Of a stretch of 64,000 bases of DNA, positions 33,115 through 46,139 are shown piece by piece. Position numbers and translations under genes: made by a program. Under the pieces are notes generated by a model. That model was not told the DNA's origin, did not search any database, and was given only the letters and a program-made list of their open reading frames with translations. Every line of letters starts with the position of its first letter. Positions within the stretch are counted from its first letter, which is position 1. The stretch lies in the NCBI GenBank assembly GCA_018806985.1, contig JADANN010000020.1:245935-309934 (forward strand), in the 5' to 3' direction. This DNA comes from Angiostrongylus vasorum (taxonomy: Eukaryota; Nematoda; Chromadorea; Rhabditida; Metastrongylidae).

Positions 33115-35215
33115 TTTCCCGTATGCTGTCTCTTCGATTTGCCTGTGTGCATCATTGCGAATGCGAAAGATCCGATGCGAACAACATTCGTTGCATTCCA
33201 CTCCTCAAGTTCCAAGATCACAACCTTCCATACGAGAGACTTAGGTGTGTACACTTTCATAAGGCCATCGTCGTTCACGCATAAAATTTAAACCTATGAA
33301 ATCCGAACAACTGTTCGAAGGCGTGAATAAGACTTGTATTTCAGGTCCTTATGGTGATCTGAGTGAGCATGTGCTGAGAAATCTTCATCATCGTTTTGAA
33401 GGTCTTTAGTCGCGGAGCAAAGGAGTGGCATTGTACAGTGTAATCCATTGGACCAGTTTATGTCTGTTTCTGGCGTAGAGAAAAGTTCTCACATTGTGTA
33501 GTGACGGCTGCGATGGATGCACCTGTGTTGTAGTGACCGTTGAGCCGTTCACTACTTTATAGTAATTCAGTGGTGAGAATACTAGGTTGTAGTGAATATT
33601 AGATAGTGTAGAGACTATCGAGTAGTTGTTGTCTCTGCTTGACTCTCGAAAGTGGATCTGTTTCGTGATCCTTATTACTTGATAGTTCTGTAATATAGGT
33701 ATTTACCCTTTGTAGTTTGAAATGCTGTGGATTGAGAGTCAAGAAATAGGAATTGTAGTTCTATGGTACTACAACTGATCTGTAGGCTATGAATCGGCTG
33801 ACTTGCTCCTTTGAATACAGCCCCACACGGTGTTGAACTGTTAGCTTGGACGAACTGTATCTGCTCGTTCTTCGCCACGCGGGGCTTGTGATCGTTGTCT
33901 CCACAGCGTAAATCTCAAACTTGGTTAATTAAACCATTTATACTAATATAATAATAACGAAAAGAAGATGCTGAAGCAGTATAAGTGCGCGATGATAACC
34001 TGGTTACTAAATAAGCATAAGATAATGAGTAAGAAGTCACCTTGAGGTGGAAAAGTAGTTGTATTGGCTATTGGGTTAATATGAGAAAGAGGTTTCATAT
34101 AAAAGTACAATTTGACCTAAAAGGTGAAGAGCATATGGTAGCGCGGGCACCAATAGGACTAGATGGTTGTTAGCGCTAATGGCATACTGTAATTAGCTAG
34201 CGTACTACTGGTGAGGAATGGTGTACAGTTGAATACAACAATGACACTACACTGAGATTAATGTGGTAGGAGATACATATAGGAATAGAATAGCTTTAAT
34301 GCGTGTGTTATTATTAGGATGGTAACAAGTGTAATGTGTAGCAGTGACTAGTACTGCTTATATTTATGGACAGCCCTAACCACTTAGATCTGCAATGTGT
34401 GGTGAGGCGGGAATGTGAAGAACAAGACAATGCTTTAGCCAATGCGGTGTTAACATACAACAAAACTACAAAATATTGCTCAACTCTTAGAGATACAATG
34501 TCATGACAAGTGTGTATACCAGAGAGGGTGTCTAGGATTGTCTGAGAGGTTCCCTATAATGATCTACGGTAGAGCAATTCTATAATAAGAGGTAAACGAA
34601 GATGGCATGTGGCAGGAACGCCGACGTATGGGCCTCATCAGCGAACCGCGGTCGTTTTATACTGCTTCGAGGGGGTGGGCAGATGGGTACTGTTGTTGTC
34701 CCTTGCGTCGTCCTCGTATATCACAATTATGGTGGCAGATTCATTAACAATATTGTGTTCCATCTGGTAATGAAGATATATGATATTGTTTATACCGACA
34801 TATCCTTTATTCTTGACAGCCTCAATTTGTGGGCAGATGCGGTTTATCGTTGATGACCCGCTCTTGTTGTGCGGATAGATGTTAATTATCGTTGGGTGAC
34901 CCACTATCGTTGTTGTCGTTGTTGCAGCTAATTCTTTGGGTCACGTCTGGCTAGATATCAATCACTATCAGAAGATAGAATAATGTTACTGTAGAGAATA
35001 TTATTCTCTACTACATAACGTTTATTGGTCGACTTGTCGACACATTGCAGATCCTGGAGAAGAGCTCGCGGTTTTGTGACGCGGATAAATTTCCTTGCAA
35101 CATGACGTTGACGTTTAAATGGAAAGAGACGATGGTAATTTATGATCCACGGAGACAAATTCGTGGGAAATACCAATAATTTTTAGTCAGAGAACTATCT
35201 GTGCCGGCCTCCACT
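33115..35215. other. Unclassified arm sequence (left copy)
   Basis: These 2.1 kb are duplicated in inverted orientation at 61,730-63,845. I recognise no gene. It holds short self-complementary sites: GTAGAGAATA and its complement around one base at 34,991-35,011, and GTCGACTTGTCGAC near 35,027-35,040. Nearby, GGATCTGCAATGTG at 61,890 faces its complement at about 62,541-62,554. These may be edges of an unrecognised mobile element, but I could not find direct terminal repeats. Confidence 0.4.
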
Positions 35216-35519
35216 TTTCGCATCAGCATTATTTTATGTGGCACCAGGGTGAAAAGAAGGAAGGATTGCTCTTTTGGAAAGCACAAAGGAGCTGGAGTAC
35301 CTACTGATGAGTGGTGCCTCTAAGACTTCGAGTTTATCTTTATACTTACTTGTCGAATTGACTTTCACATTTCGTGAGCACACAGATTTCATGAGATGTT
35401 TTCGACAAGCTTGGTTGTTCATGACTTCTTCTGAGTAGTTTTCTAAGGGCTTAGGGAAGTGGCGGTGGGGATTTCTGTACCAGTTTCTCGGTGTACACAT
35501 GTTTTCCATGGTCAACTAG

Positions 35520-37000
35520 ATTGAGCGATAGTTGCCGATACCCTTCTCGAACAATAACATGGTCATGCTGGTTACGAGGACTGGCGGAAGGTTCATGAGG
35601 GGTTCTGATCTTATCCTCTCCGGACCTGGTGCTGTTTTAGTTTTCACCGACGAAATGACATGTCGGATTTCGGAAGGGAGAACCGGTGGTACAACATATC
35701 CATCCTCCTTTATTTCATATGACGGAAGGTGGGCGTGGCCATCGAAGAGATCTGAGTAGTATTCTGAATGATTTTCTCCATTGCCTTGCTGGACGGTGTA
35801 ACTGTTCCGTCTGGGCGACGGAGTGCAATCATCTTGGTCCTGTAATTGGCGAAGCTTCGGTGGGTTTTGCGAATGCTTTTTCCCGCCCTCTGTAACTTCG
35901 AGCATTACTGCTGTTCTTCTCTCTTTAAGATCTTCGTTTATCGCCTGTCTGCATCGTTTTGCAAGTTCGGACGTTAGTTCGCGGTTGCCTGCAGCTCGTG
36001 CGATTCCACGCTGGCGTATTAGCTCGAGTTTTTCTTTATACAGACGTCTCTTGATGACTTTCGAACTCTCAGCTTTCATAGCGCTAATGTGAAGAGATGT
36101 TGAATGAGCCGATCGTATTCCTCGTCGATGTTATCGACAACGGCATCTTTCCAACAGCCGACTAATAAATTGAATAAGTCCCAGTTTGTGGTGATTCTGG
36201 GAATTCGGTTTTTAAATTTAGCGTCTTTTTTCTCCTTTCCCGAGAAATAGAATCTAACACGAAGGAGGCGCTGGTCTGATCCCGTGAAGAGTTTTGGGAC
36301 AACAGCGACATTGGTTAGGCAAAACCTTCGTTTTACTACAATGTGGTCTACTTCCTTGTGGCACTCTCCACTGGGAGACTCCGACGTCCAACGTTGAAGC
36401 TGGGGCTTCTGGAATTGCGAGTTGTCTTGGTCGTCGTGACAAACTCAGAGAGCCGCTCACTCTGTTCGTTCCATTTTAATCCGTGCGCCCCAATGTGATG
36501 TTCTTCAGCCGTTCTTCTTGGTCCAATTTTGACGTTGAAATCTCCAATGATGACCCTGAATAATGTATGGCCTTCTCTGTAGAACTTCTCCAAGTGCATA
36601 TAGAACCCTTCGACTTCTTCCTCGTCATAGTTTGATATCGGCACGTAAACGATGAAGATTGTCAAAGCCGGTATTGATCCACATCTTTTTTAATCGTAAA
36701 CGTCCGATTCGGGTTGTTAGCTGTTCGAATGGACTCGAATGTTCATGGACAAACTCGTGTTGACGAAAACGTCGACCCCGCCGACTCCTCTACTGTCGTA
36801 TGTTCCGAGGAACAGTTCTTCTACGGTGTCATAGACGGCGTTGAATTTGTCGCGTCGTCTCGTCTGGCCAGGCCAATGACGTTATTGTACCTTATTCATC
36901 TCGCTTGCATGATCAAGTCTTCTGTCGAGGGCTCGGATGCAAGTGTACGTGCATTGTAAGTACAGATCGTCACCTTAGTTCCCTAGCGATCCAGGCAGCT
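35520..37000 (-). mobile_element. RTE-type LINE, 5' portion (left arm copy)
   Basis: Minus-strand LINE of a different subfamily from the 21.6 kb copy. The start TICTYNARTLASE lies near 36,960. The endonuclease follows with [20 protein letters not shown] and [14 protein letters not shown] (36,350-36,665), then the linker with KEKLELIRQRGIARAAGNRE and LPSEIRHVISSVKTKTAPGP, ending at EKGIGNYRSI near 35,520. The RT catalytic region and 3' end are absent. Frames are broken several times. The truncation abuts unrelated sequence at 35,234-35,519. The same fragment is at 59,950-61,430 in the right arm. Confidence 0.85.
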
Positions 37001-37029
37001 CCCAGGATCGACTTTCTATTAACCTCGGC

Positions 37030-37430
37030 ATTGGAATATGAATGTGTCGTTTTCTTGTTCAGCAATCGCGAAGTTATACAGCATGCATTTACTTGCATAG
37101 AAAAAACGCAATACAATACATCAGTAGCTGACGTTTCGGCAGTATCGCCTTCTTCAGAGCCTGGAAGGGTATACTGATATACAATTTGCTAGGCCAAACG
37201 CTTCGATAACACTTACAAAAACACGAAAAACTCTTTGGTAACTACATGATCAACAGCTTCTCGAAAAAACACCGCTTTTCACGTGACTTCCAATGAGGAA
37301 GATTAGAACAGCTGATTATAGTCGTATAAGGTTGATGACTGCACCATCTCGCACCAGAAATTGATGCGAACATACGGGGTATGTATGTTGCATGGTATGT
37401 TTTTCTATGCAAGTAAATGGATCCAGGCAC
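37030..37430 (-). mobile_element. Penelope-like element UTR with hammerhead-like motif (left arm copy)
   Basis: Reverse complement of 59,520-59,920. It contains the GGTTGATGACTGCACCATC stretch and the CAGCTTCTCGAAAAAACACC block shared with the PLE tail at 1,660-1,760, and the hammerhead-like motif at 37,130-37,157. It directly abuts the start of the LINE fragment. Confidence 0.7.
37126..37161 (-). ncRNA. Hammerhead-ribozyme-like motif (left arm copy)
   Basis: On the minus strand: CTGAAGA, then a GGC...GCC hairpin with loop GATACT, then GAAAC and GTC. GCT before the core can pair with AGC after GTC (stem I). One extra A separates the core from the hairpin. Motifs of this kind are known from Penelope-like elements. 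Confidence 0.55.
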
Positions 37431-37439
37431 CTACGATTG

Positions 37440-38190
37440 GCCCTGAGATTTTAGCAGCTTCTCCGTACACGTCCTACCCAACGCTGCCGAATTTGGGGTT
37501 CTTTCGGGGGTCAGGGGAATGAGGCCCGTTTCTTTTACTGTGTCTAGCATTTTGATGCGGAGGTCCCTCGTACCGCGGAGGTCCCTCATATGAGGGATCT
37601 CGAGCCGGTTAGCGCAAGGCTACGTGGCGTGTCCCTAGGTGGTGGACAGGGGGTTAATCGATGACGGAGAGCGACCTTTGCTTCCTTAAGACGCAGGTGG
37701 ATTGAGGGACTCCCTGTTTCCGCCGCGCCGATTTGGCACACACTCTCTGTATTTACGAGGCGTATTCATGAACAAGGCCTCCCAACGGTTTACCGCCTCA
37801 TCGTGACTGCTAGGTGTTCTTGGGTGTCGGACTGCAATGTACATTGAGAGATTCATCCTCTGGCAAGGTCTCTCAAGCTGAGAAGGAGTCCGGCGTTTCC
37901 ATTAGGGAAGCCAAGCTAGGAGTAAACCAGTACCAGGACCCACCACCGTCCTGGCATCAAAGTCGCATGGTGGCAATTCTCCCTCTGATCCACAATGGCT
38001 GCGACTGCCTGTGGTGCTGAATACCTGGGGCAGACTTTGGCCAGGGTGACCGCGGGACTCAGGGAACCATGATGGCTTAACCAGCAAATCTCCAAAAAAT
38101 GGAGATTATGTTAGTGCTCGCGCAACCAGTGAGAAGGGTTTCGCAACATACTCTGCCGTTAAAAAGAGTAGGCAACAAATAATAAGTTAA
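37440..38190 (+). repeat. Dispersed repeat, family D (long copy, left arm)
   Basis: A GC-richer segment. It includes CCCTCATATGAGGG (a perfect palindrome), a second block with GGAGGTCCCTCGTACC, then the family D body from about 37,765 (GCCTCCCAACGGTTTACCGC to CGCAACCAGTGAGAAG). It ends in a tail shared with family B (ACTCTGCCGTTAAAAAG, CAAATAATAAGTTAAAAT). Reverse copy at 58,740-59,480. Confidence 0.75.
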
Positions 38191-38254
38191 AATAGGCAAT
38201 ACTGTTTTCTATACGTACATATAGTATTGTAAAACTTCCACATTATGATACTTC

Positions 38255-38295
38255 TAATCGGGTAACATTTCGGCCGCATCGCCTTCTCAGCGCGG
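38255..38295 (-). ncRNA. Decayed hammerhead-like motif (left arm copy)
   Basis: Minus-strand CTGAGA, AGGC, loop GATGCG, GCC, GAAATGTTAC. The inner hairpin is kept but the core has changed. Counterpart at 58,641-58,669. Confidence 0.35.
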
Positions 38296-38299
38296 TGGC

Positions 38300-40245
38300 G
38301 TTTCGATTTGAGTGTCGACAGCAGTTGATCCTTCTAATCTACGTAGTCGTTTCATAGTTTCGTCTGCCGGAGCGGAACTTTGCACGAATGAAGTAACCTC
38401 ACCGATGATGTCCTTTTGCACAGGACTGTCTACTCTTAATTACTGATTAGTGGTCGATGAGATTTTGTGAAAACAACCAGTTTTATAGCATTCGAATTCA
38501 AAATAGCTTTTAGTTGTTCATGTGTGTTGATAAATGTCGAAGATACTGCGATCAATATTTAGGGATAGCGGGAATCCAGAGGAGATTGAACACATAACAT
38601 CGAACGAGGACTGTCTTTAGGACCATTTTGATGTTGATCGGTTGTGGAACGAGACTTTTTGCTTTCGATACTGTTAAGATGTCCGATATTTCACGATAAT
38701 AGTCTTTGTTTCAATTTCTTTTCGAAAAAAAAGGAACTGTTCCAAGTAGCATTTATGCGACGTATATTTTGTTTGGTAAGGCAGCAGTCATGTTTTGTTT
38801 ATTTACACTTTTTTGTCTCACTCAACCCGCCATCACATCTGCTGTGCGAACCACAACACTGCTTGCATTCGAATCGTTTTCCTCGAATTCATCGCCTACG
38901 AAGGAGTCCGGGAATTCCGCATGTTCTTTCGGCTGCTGCTTGAGTGTTTCGTCTTCTTCATGAATGTCATGGTAAAAAAAAAGCCAAGGGGCAAACTTCT
39001 TTCCATAAATTCATCGAGTCTTTAAGTTCTTGAATATTCGTTTCAACTACTGAATCACATCCAGCACGTTGTCGATGGTGTCAACAATGATGTTGATACT
39101 GAGGACTTTCAGCTGTAGTTTTCATATAACTGAATGAAACAAAGAGTATATGGCTAATGCAATTATATGAAAGAGCGATCTGAAGACCCTCTGTTGTGTA
39201 CAAAAGCAAGTGTTGTTGGTTGCGAAATGAGATCGTTTGAGAAGATGGATGGGCCGTGGAAAGAACTAAGTTAAAGAAAATGGCGACGTGCCCTGATTTT
39301 TAGACTTCTAAAGAGCCTAGTTGACATTCGCACCCGACAATTTTTGTTCCTTTTTCTGAATCCACAGTTAATGTGTTCCATATCATTCACAAAGCACTCA
39401 AGAATGACTTTTCAAGATCATTTATCCCACTCCACATCAAGAATACTGCACATCCTAAACTTTGGAATACACCGAGGTTTTACTGCATAAATATATGTCC
39501 TAAGTGGAAGAGCGACTAATAAATTTTCCAATTGAGCAAAACAGCCTTTAGAAAAACCACTTCTAATATAGGCACGTGCATTCGACGGCAACATAAACTA
39601 TTCATAGCAGTAGACCTAGCTTTGTTAAAGGTGTAAAATTCATGAGTGAAAAAGAGAACTGATTCGCCAGGAGGTCGATAAAGGTAATAAACCCAGTAAA
39701 AGCCGTAGACATATTTAGGACGATAAGCTATTTGGGTTCTTGCAAAAAGTAATTTTCTGTCAATAGCCTTTGAATGAATTGACAATTCTACCACCAAAAT
39801 TCTGATTGACTTCACCAGAATAGAGTTGTTTTTTTACGAACTACAACTTAAAAGTTGAAGAAAAAGTCCAAAACAAGTTCTATATGATATTTTGTCGAAG
39901 ATGATGTGAACCAGGGATATAATTCTTACAAAGTGCAACGAGCGGACAACAGCGGCCAGCGACTTGATTCCTTGGGATATCTAACGTTGTGTATGAAGAC
40001 CAATGAACCCATGGTCGAAGTTCTACACGAACTAAAAAAAATGATATTGTGATGCTCGGCGAGTCCCTAGAGTTAGCAGGACCCACAGGACCACACTTGC
40101 ACGCGAAAGATGAAAATGGGAGATTTACTGGCGTGCACTCGAGTCATTCGACGACCAAAGGGACAACGGGTGACACAAGTGATCTCAAAACATTACTATG
40201 GAGTCGTTGTAAAAATTCAAATTAAAAAAAAAGTATAACGATTTT
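38300..40245. other. Unclassified arm sequence (left copy)
   Basis: 1.9 kb repeated in reverse complement at 56,695-58,635. The open frames here (for example 38,644-38,963 and 39,516-39,815) are copied in the other arm with the same length but have no recognisable domain. Confidence 0.4.
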
Positions 40246-40249
40246 TGAT

Positions 40250-40640
40250 ATAGTTGCAGAACTTCGGACCTCAGGTCTCTGCGGTGAGGATAGAAACCTT
40301 TATTACTCTTTCCGGGGCTAACGTGTCACCAACACACCATGCGGCTCCTTCGTTTCGCCTTTCTCTCAGGTGTGTTTCATAGGTGCTATCGGAAGTCACC
40401 CGTCAACGGGATTGATTCAACGGGTACGGAACAGACGTCAACACGGCTGAGAGAAAGGAGAAACGAAGGGCCCACATGGTGTGGTGGTGAACATGTTATC
40501 CATAAGTCTCCGGAAATACAGGGGTTCGATCCCCACCGCAGACATCTGCGGTCTGGAGTTTTGCAAATACCCAGCATCATTGATGTCATATTTCACCTCT
40601 TATCCTGCCATGAAAAAAGAATAGTAACCAGAAGTGATTA
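40250..40640. repeat. Family B short-repeat pair, head to head (left arm copy)
   Basis: The left unit (minus) and right unit (plus) meet near 40,420. The right unit has the best-preserved tRNA-like head: TGGTGTGGTGGTGAACATG (A-box area) and GGGGTTCGATCCCCACC (B-box, near consensus). It is followed by GCAGACATCTGCGGTCTGG, TTTGCAAATACCCAGCATC and a CCTGCCATGAAAAAAG tail. Right-arm counterpart at 56,310-56,700. Confidence 0.85.
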
Positions 40641-40704
40641 CACTAAAACGAAAGTGTTATCATAAAAATCAAAACAAGTTGTAGTAAAACCTTAAGAATA
40701 TGTT

Positions 40705-40985
40705 GTTTTAAGGGTACGTGTAGCGCAGTGCTTAGAAGCGACCTGCAACACACATGAAATCGATGCCCGTGCACAACGCTCACCAACCCTTCTGTCCCTC
40801 CGAGGTAGGCAGATTGGTACGACTTGTCTGGGAGGATAGCAGCACTGGCCCGATACATGGTTAGGCCACCGCGAGTTACTGTATAGGGACAGATATGGAC
40901 CCAATCACCTTTAACGATCCCTAATGAAGTGGAGTGCATAACGCATCCCTCAGGGGATTTATCCACGCCGAGGGATTTATTCTTT
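40705..40985 (+). repeat. tRNA-derived short repeat, family A (left arm copy)
   Basis: GTAGCGCAGTGCTTAGAAGC (A-box-like), TGAAATCGATGCCC (B-box-like), the body GTCTGGGAGGATAGCAGCAC, and the tail GGGATTTATCCACGCCGAGG, GATTTATTCTTTATCATTTA. Counterpart at 55,915-56,230. Confidence 0.85.
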
Positions 40986-41039
40986 ATCATTTATACTGTT
41001 TTACAACAATAATGATGGAGATATATTTAGAAAACTCGT

Positions 41040-41160
41040 GCCATTCACCAGATTCGAATTCGCGATTTCCCTTTTCGGGGCCCCTGCTTTACCCACTGCA
41101 GCGCAGAGGCTCTCGCCTTGTCTTTCTCTTAGTTTTGGGCAGATCACACATCTCCATCAC
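41040..41160 (-). repeat. tRNA-derived short repeat, family C (left arm copy)
   Basis: On the minus strand: CTGCGCTGCAGTGGGTAAAG (A-box-like) and GCGAATTCGAATCTGGTG (B-box-like), with the head GCGAGAGCCTCTGCG. It abuts the LINE fragment at 41,158. Confidence 0.7.
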
Positions 41161-42615
41161 CTCTAGAGAGTTGTTTGAAAGGAGTAAGAAAGTGAGGCTT
41201 GATCCTACTGCAATAAACGTAATACAGCTGGTAGTAAATAACGTTTGTAGAAGACCTTTTCAAGAGCATTTACATTGATGTAGGCAGAAAAAACTTATTG
41301 GAATCAGCTCAAAAAACAAACCAGTTCGAAGAAGTGCCGTCGGAACCATTGCGACTACAAGGTTTCGCTCACCGCCCTGATGAACAAAGATGGGACTATC
41401 ATTAGATCTTACCATAGTACGGAATTCATAACAGTAAAGCTCTTTACCAATCTTTTTCCAATCCACAATTTTCGTCTCGGACACCCAAATCCTCTCTGCT
41501 GAAAAACTTTGAGGGTTCTATTCTCCGAAGACAGAGTTTCGATAGAAAGCATGAAGAAAGACCAGACAACATCACTACCGATTTCTTTAGAGCAAGTTGC
41601 CACAAATTACATGTATTTTTCGCTGTCCACGTAACGTTTTGCGTTAAGAAAGAGAAGATCCCAGGCCAGTGGACGACCTCTCATACGGTCAAGTCATCCC
41701 ACCCAAAAAGGTGACCAAAGAAATCTTTGTAACTGCAGTTTAATGGATCATGACCAAATAGTATCACGGCTGTAAAAATCTGTCAGTTGTACGTCGACTT
41801 CGAGAAACTCTCACTCTCGTTGTCGAAACGAATGCAACCGCATCGGAGCTTATTGGCAAAAAAAAGTGAACGCTTTCTATATGCCTACAATAGCAGACTG
41901 TTACTCGAAGTGCAGCACAAATATACGTCTTTTTCGTCGACGTCGACCCTTCACCACTTTCATATGAAAAAATGGTTCGATAAGGCGATACAGTTTCGCA
42001 TGTGCTGTTTACTGCCATCTTGCAGTGGTTAATGAAGTTACTCGATTGCGACATGAACGACATCACTAGGCCTCAAAGAGGCCACTGACCAAATAACGGA
42101 CCCAAAACTCTGCGCTAACCTTTTCGATTACACAAAACGTGGGCTATACTCCAGCCACGTCAAGAAATCTCCGCACCACCACAGAAAGCATGAACGATGT
42201 CTTTTGGAATTTAAGCGGCACTTACAACGTCTAGCCGAAATGAGCAGTTCAGATATTCGTATCCTATCCCATGTTCGAGATTCAGGAGAATATACATCAA
42301 TAGCGAAGCACGGATGAGCAGGTCACGCAATAAGAAGAACGGATGGCAGATGGATGGAATGAACAGTAGAGTGGAGTCTAAGAGAACGGAAGCGTTCTCC
42401 TGGAGGACCACCAAACGATGGGCAGACGTGTTCGTAGCTAACGTCAATCGTCAAGCACTCGCAGACGGCAACAATTTCAGGGTTACCAATAGGTCTCGCG
42501 GACGTCACCATATTCGAAGCGGACCACCACCATGGACAATCATTGAGCGAGGAAGAAACGTATGGAAATTATGTTGTGGCCCACAATACAAATAAAAAAC
42601 GGGCCACCAAAGTAT
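41158..42615 (+). mobile_element. RTE-type LINE, 3' portion (left arm, spans the arm-specific breakpoint)
   Basis: Same family as the LINE at 21.6-24.6 kb. It starts at the endonuclease/RT linker with SRELFERSKKVRLDPTAINV (41,159-41,250), and runs on through sequence alignable with 22,930-23,110 across position 41,530. It reaches the C-terminal part (TTKRWADVFVANVNR at 42,410-42,450 and GPPPWTIIERGRNVWK at about 42,522-42,570), and ends with GTATCAAAGTAAGTAA near 42,610. The RT core is heavily deleted and frame-broken. Only 41,158-41,530 is present in the right arm. Confidence 0.8.
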
Positions 42616-42619
42616 CAAA

Positions 42620-45400
42620 GTAAGTAATGTTAACATACCAATATTTTGAGGGCAAAAAAAATGAGTTGCATTGGCTTACAAACAAAGATCAGCCTTATAC
42701 TTTACCCGCTTTTTGTTTAAATACAGTACATCTAAACATTAATAGCTTCCTACAACCAGTTTTCCACGAAGCGAGCAGAAAAAATCATTGGAGGTGTTGC
42801 TATTATGGATTCTACAAATCAATTTTTGAACAGGATTACCGGTTTTGTTGTCGCATGCCACGTTAATGCTTATTTCTTTCTGGACTAATTTCGTCTTTCT
42901 TTCTAGCAATTAATTTTCAGTAGTTTTAAGGTGGTTCAAATGATAAAATGATACTTTCAAGGGACAAAAAGTCAAACGGTTTCCAGTTGAGAGCTAAAAT
43001 AAAGTACCTTTAAAAGCTCGGAATATCGGAAAACCATCTGGTAAAAAATAACTTTGCCCTCCCTGAAGAAGAGGATCGCTGGGCTGCATCAGTAGTTAAT
43101 GATGACCATCTGAGGTCGACAATCGAATCTGATGCTCCAAATACCCCTTAAAATCAAAATTTAGGGATCAATAATAGTTCACTATTTCATGGATATTGAA
43201 GAAGCAAAAAAGCTCGGCAAATTTATATCAGCTTAAAACGATCAAATGGCATAAATTCTCGTCACGAAGTCTACTTTATTATTTTTTATAAACTAATATA
43301 CGACTCACTTCTCGATAGCGTATTTGACGAAAGGTGGGTCGCAAACACGTATCGACGTCTTCAAGTCTACCGAGTAGACCGCACAACTGTGAAGTGTGTA
43401 AGCATTTTACCTATCAATATACACTAAAGGATTCGTAGGAACTTCTTTCGTCTACGTGAAAGGAATCAAAAAATTCAATACCGCCATTCTTAGCGACGTG
43501 ATTACAACAGAGGATAAATGTCATCACCTCCATAAAATCCATCTGAAAAAAAACTGCAGCATATGCATCCAGGCACAAAACGAACAAATCCAATCCTGTT
43601 GCACGAGAACTGCACATTTAACGCTGCAAAGTGGAGCTGCGAAATACCTGTTTTACCTGCAGCACTAATCGGATCTTCTACCAGCACCTGATTGTCATTT
43701 TTCAAGTAACGTGACGAAGAAGCGGAAAGCGCATTGGCTAGGAATGCCTTGCGAAACATTCACAGTCAATGATTCGATCTCCATTTCCACTCGGAGGCTA
43801 ATCAACTCGCACATTCATGCACAGGACAATATCTTTAAATAATAATCACGTCATCAAACACGCAAATACGCAGTCCCTCGATGGCAACGAACCGAATATA
43901 CGAAGCAGGGAGAACAGTGACAACATGAGTCGGGTCTCATGAAGTAAAAAAAAATTGAGAACAGATAGGAAATGGGGTAGAAAACAAAGACAACTAAAAT
44001 AAGTAAGGCAAATAGAGTGTAATTAGAATTAAGTACCTTAAAATCAATATTTACGATTAATATACTCACAAATGTTTTAAACTGCCAACTAGAACTTTAA
44101 ATAAGGTTTCTACCTATCAACTTCCAAAAAGCATTTTTTTTCCAAGCAAGGATTTGCAAGCAATCAAGCCATCGTAATTGTGGTTTGAACGAACCAGCTA
44201 GAAAAGACAAGCATCTAAGCTTTTTGCAGCATTGTTTCTTGCTTGCGTCTCTTATTGTGATAGAATTCATCAGGGCTCAAATACAGAATTTTTTTCGAAA
44301 TTCATTTCGCTGGGTGGTAGATGTCTCAACGAAAATTCTTTCACCCGTAACTCTAAAACTGTTTATTGTTGACAGAAACAGACGAATGATTCAAAAAATT
44401 AGTCCTAAACGATGAAAATAACGCTCCGTTAAGCAGAGGGCTTTTCTGGGATAAACATCTTAATATTGCAAGGAAAATCCATATTCGGCTCTTAAATGAG
44501 GGCCATTGCTTTTGAGGCTACTAGTTGTGCTTGAAAAAATGTTCGATGATATTTTCATGTTTCAACGTGAACGAGCCATCTGAGACAAGTCTGTTTCCCG
44601 TGAACATAGTTTTCCTTACGTTTAAATACAGATTCCACACGCGGTAACGTTATCGGGTTAGTGTTCTACACACCTGACTAATCCTCGTTGTTTTAGGAAC
44701 GATATCGTCACTGAGGCGATGATAGTGTGGCTGCTCGCAAACGACTCTTGCTCTCATGTTTTCCAATTCCTGTCCTCGTTCCTGCTAGATGCTGTTCGCT
44801 CGTCGAGTTCCTTTTTTTCAAGTCGATAGTGAAGTCCTCGTAGAAAAGTGGAAGAATAAACCTCAGGATATGTTTCCTCCACAGGAGTGTCTTCATAAGC
44901 GTCACAATCACTAACCAGCCAGAATTCATGAAAGAGTCAGTCGAGTTCTTGAATTCAACCCATACGTGGACTCTATCGAATTAAACTGTTGATTAACTCA
45001 TAATGATAAATGAGTACTTCAGGGTCATAAAAACATGTGGCGTATAATTATCTGAACACGGAAGTCATAGGCAACATAACTGGAACAGTTTTCAACGAGG
45101 TTTCATAGACAATATATAAAGGAGTTTCAAAGATGACTACTACTAGCTATTCCGTTCTATTCATGAGTTTACACAGAGAGAGTCTCTTCCACCGTAACAA
45201 CCACTTATTGGAAGGGATCGAAAAACTGGCTCTGTGTTAATACTCCTAAGTGACCACCTGATATATGAATGCTGCATCAGCATCCTTTGATTGCATCTCA
45301 CATAACGTCCTGTCACGAAAAAAAAGAATAAACTGGGCTCAGTACCGATTTCTGGTCCGCAGGCCATTCCCTTTGACGGGCGATTGCTGGTAGCACCGTT
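42620..45400. other. No recognised feature
   Basis: 2.8 kb of AT-rich sequence inside the left-only block. Short open frames on both strands near 43,414-43,759 and 44,708-44,929 show no motif. Confidence 0.4.
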
Positions 45401-45404
45401 AAAA

Positions 45405-45625
45405 GGATAAAGGATAAAGCTCTTGATCAACCCCTTTGGGATGGGCCACGCATTCGACTTCATTAACCAACGTTGGAGGTGACTAAGTGCATTTCTGGCC
45501 TTTACAATGACTCGCGGTGGCCTTCCGATGTGTCGAGCCAGTGCCGCTATTCTCCCATACAAGCCTGGTATCAATTTGCCGGCCCCTGAGGGATGGAAGG
45601 CTTGGTGAGCCTAGGGCGCGTTTAT
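45405..45625 (-). repeat. tRNA-derived short repeat, family A
   Basis: Plus-strand reading AAAGCTCTTGATCAACCCC, GGAGGTGACTAAGTGC, GTGCCGCTATTCTCCCATAC, CAAGCCTGGTATCAATTTGC and AAGGCTTGGTGAGCC. The tail joins a GACGGGCGATTGCTGGTAGC stretch that elsewhere forms the centre of the family B pairs. Confidence 0.75.
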
Positions 45626-46139
45626 ATTAAAGCTTACGGTGTTGTTTGCAATAAAGTCTTATGGTTAAGGCTTTTTTCTACAACGGAAAAATAAACTCTT
45701 TTTAATCAACTAGGGACCAGTTTACTTCATACTTCGATGGTTGGATAAGAACACTGACCTAATAGATCGTCGATAGGCCACCACGAGTTTGACGCACAGG
45801 TGCGCTTAAGACACAAAGACATAACGGAAAAGATTTTAAAGTAGGGGGTACCATTCTACCACAAGAATGGAAAACTTCAGCGCGCGAAACTCTCGAAGAA
45901 TCCTGGGTAGATTCCAAGAATGCACAAATAAACCGTGGAGAGGAATGCCTCGTTATTACGCGTGAGCTCATGCAATATCTCAGATTGGTATTTTAACCTG
46001 GGAGAAGCATATCTGCTATTCATGTTAACTATGTGCGGCTTTCTTCAATCGGAACAGTCAATGGAAAATCGTAAAAAGAGGTGCGTGTGCGAAAAAAGCT
46101 ACTGTGTTAACACTGCGATTTAAATTTAGGTTTCGTTGT

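Larger units (their letters stand above)
32950..41530 (+). repeat. Left arm of an ~8.6 kb inverted duplication
   Basis: The sequence from 32,950 to about 41,530 reappears in reverse complement from 64,000 down to 55,373 with the same order of elements and only scattered single-base changes and small indels. Anchors: 32,950-32,971 pairs with the last 22 bases of the window; 37,130-37,157 with 59,781-59,808; 34,991-35,011 with 61,930-61,950. The outer edge may extend further left, because the right arm is cut by the window end. The arms share the inner segment 46,699-46,905 / 55,188-55,372 as well. Confidence 0.95.

Noticed and set aside
40711..40780. True tRNA gene at the family A head
   Set aside because: A-box and B-box are present, but acceptor and anticodon stems do not form and the sequence continues into the repeat body.
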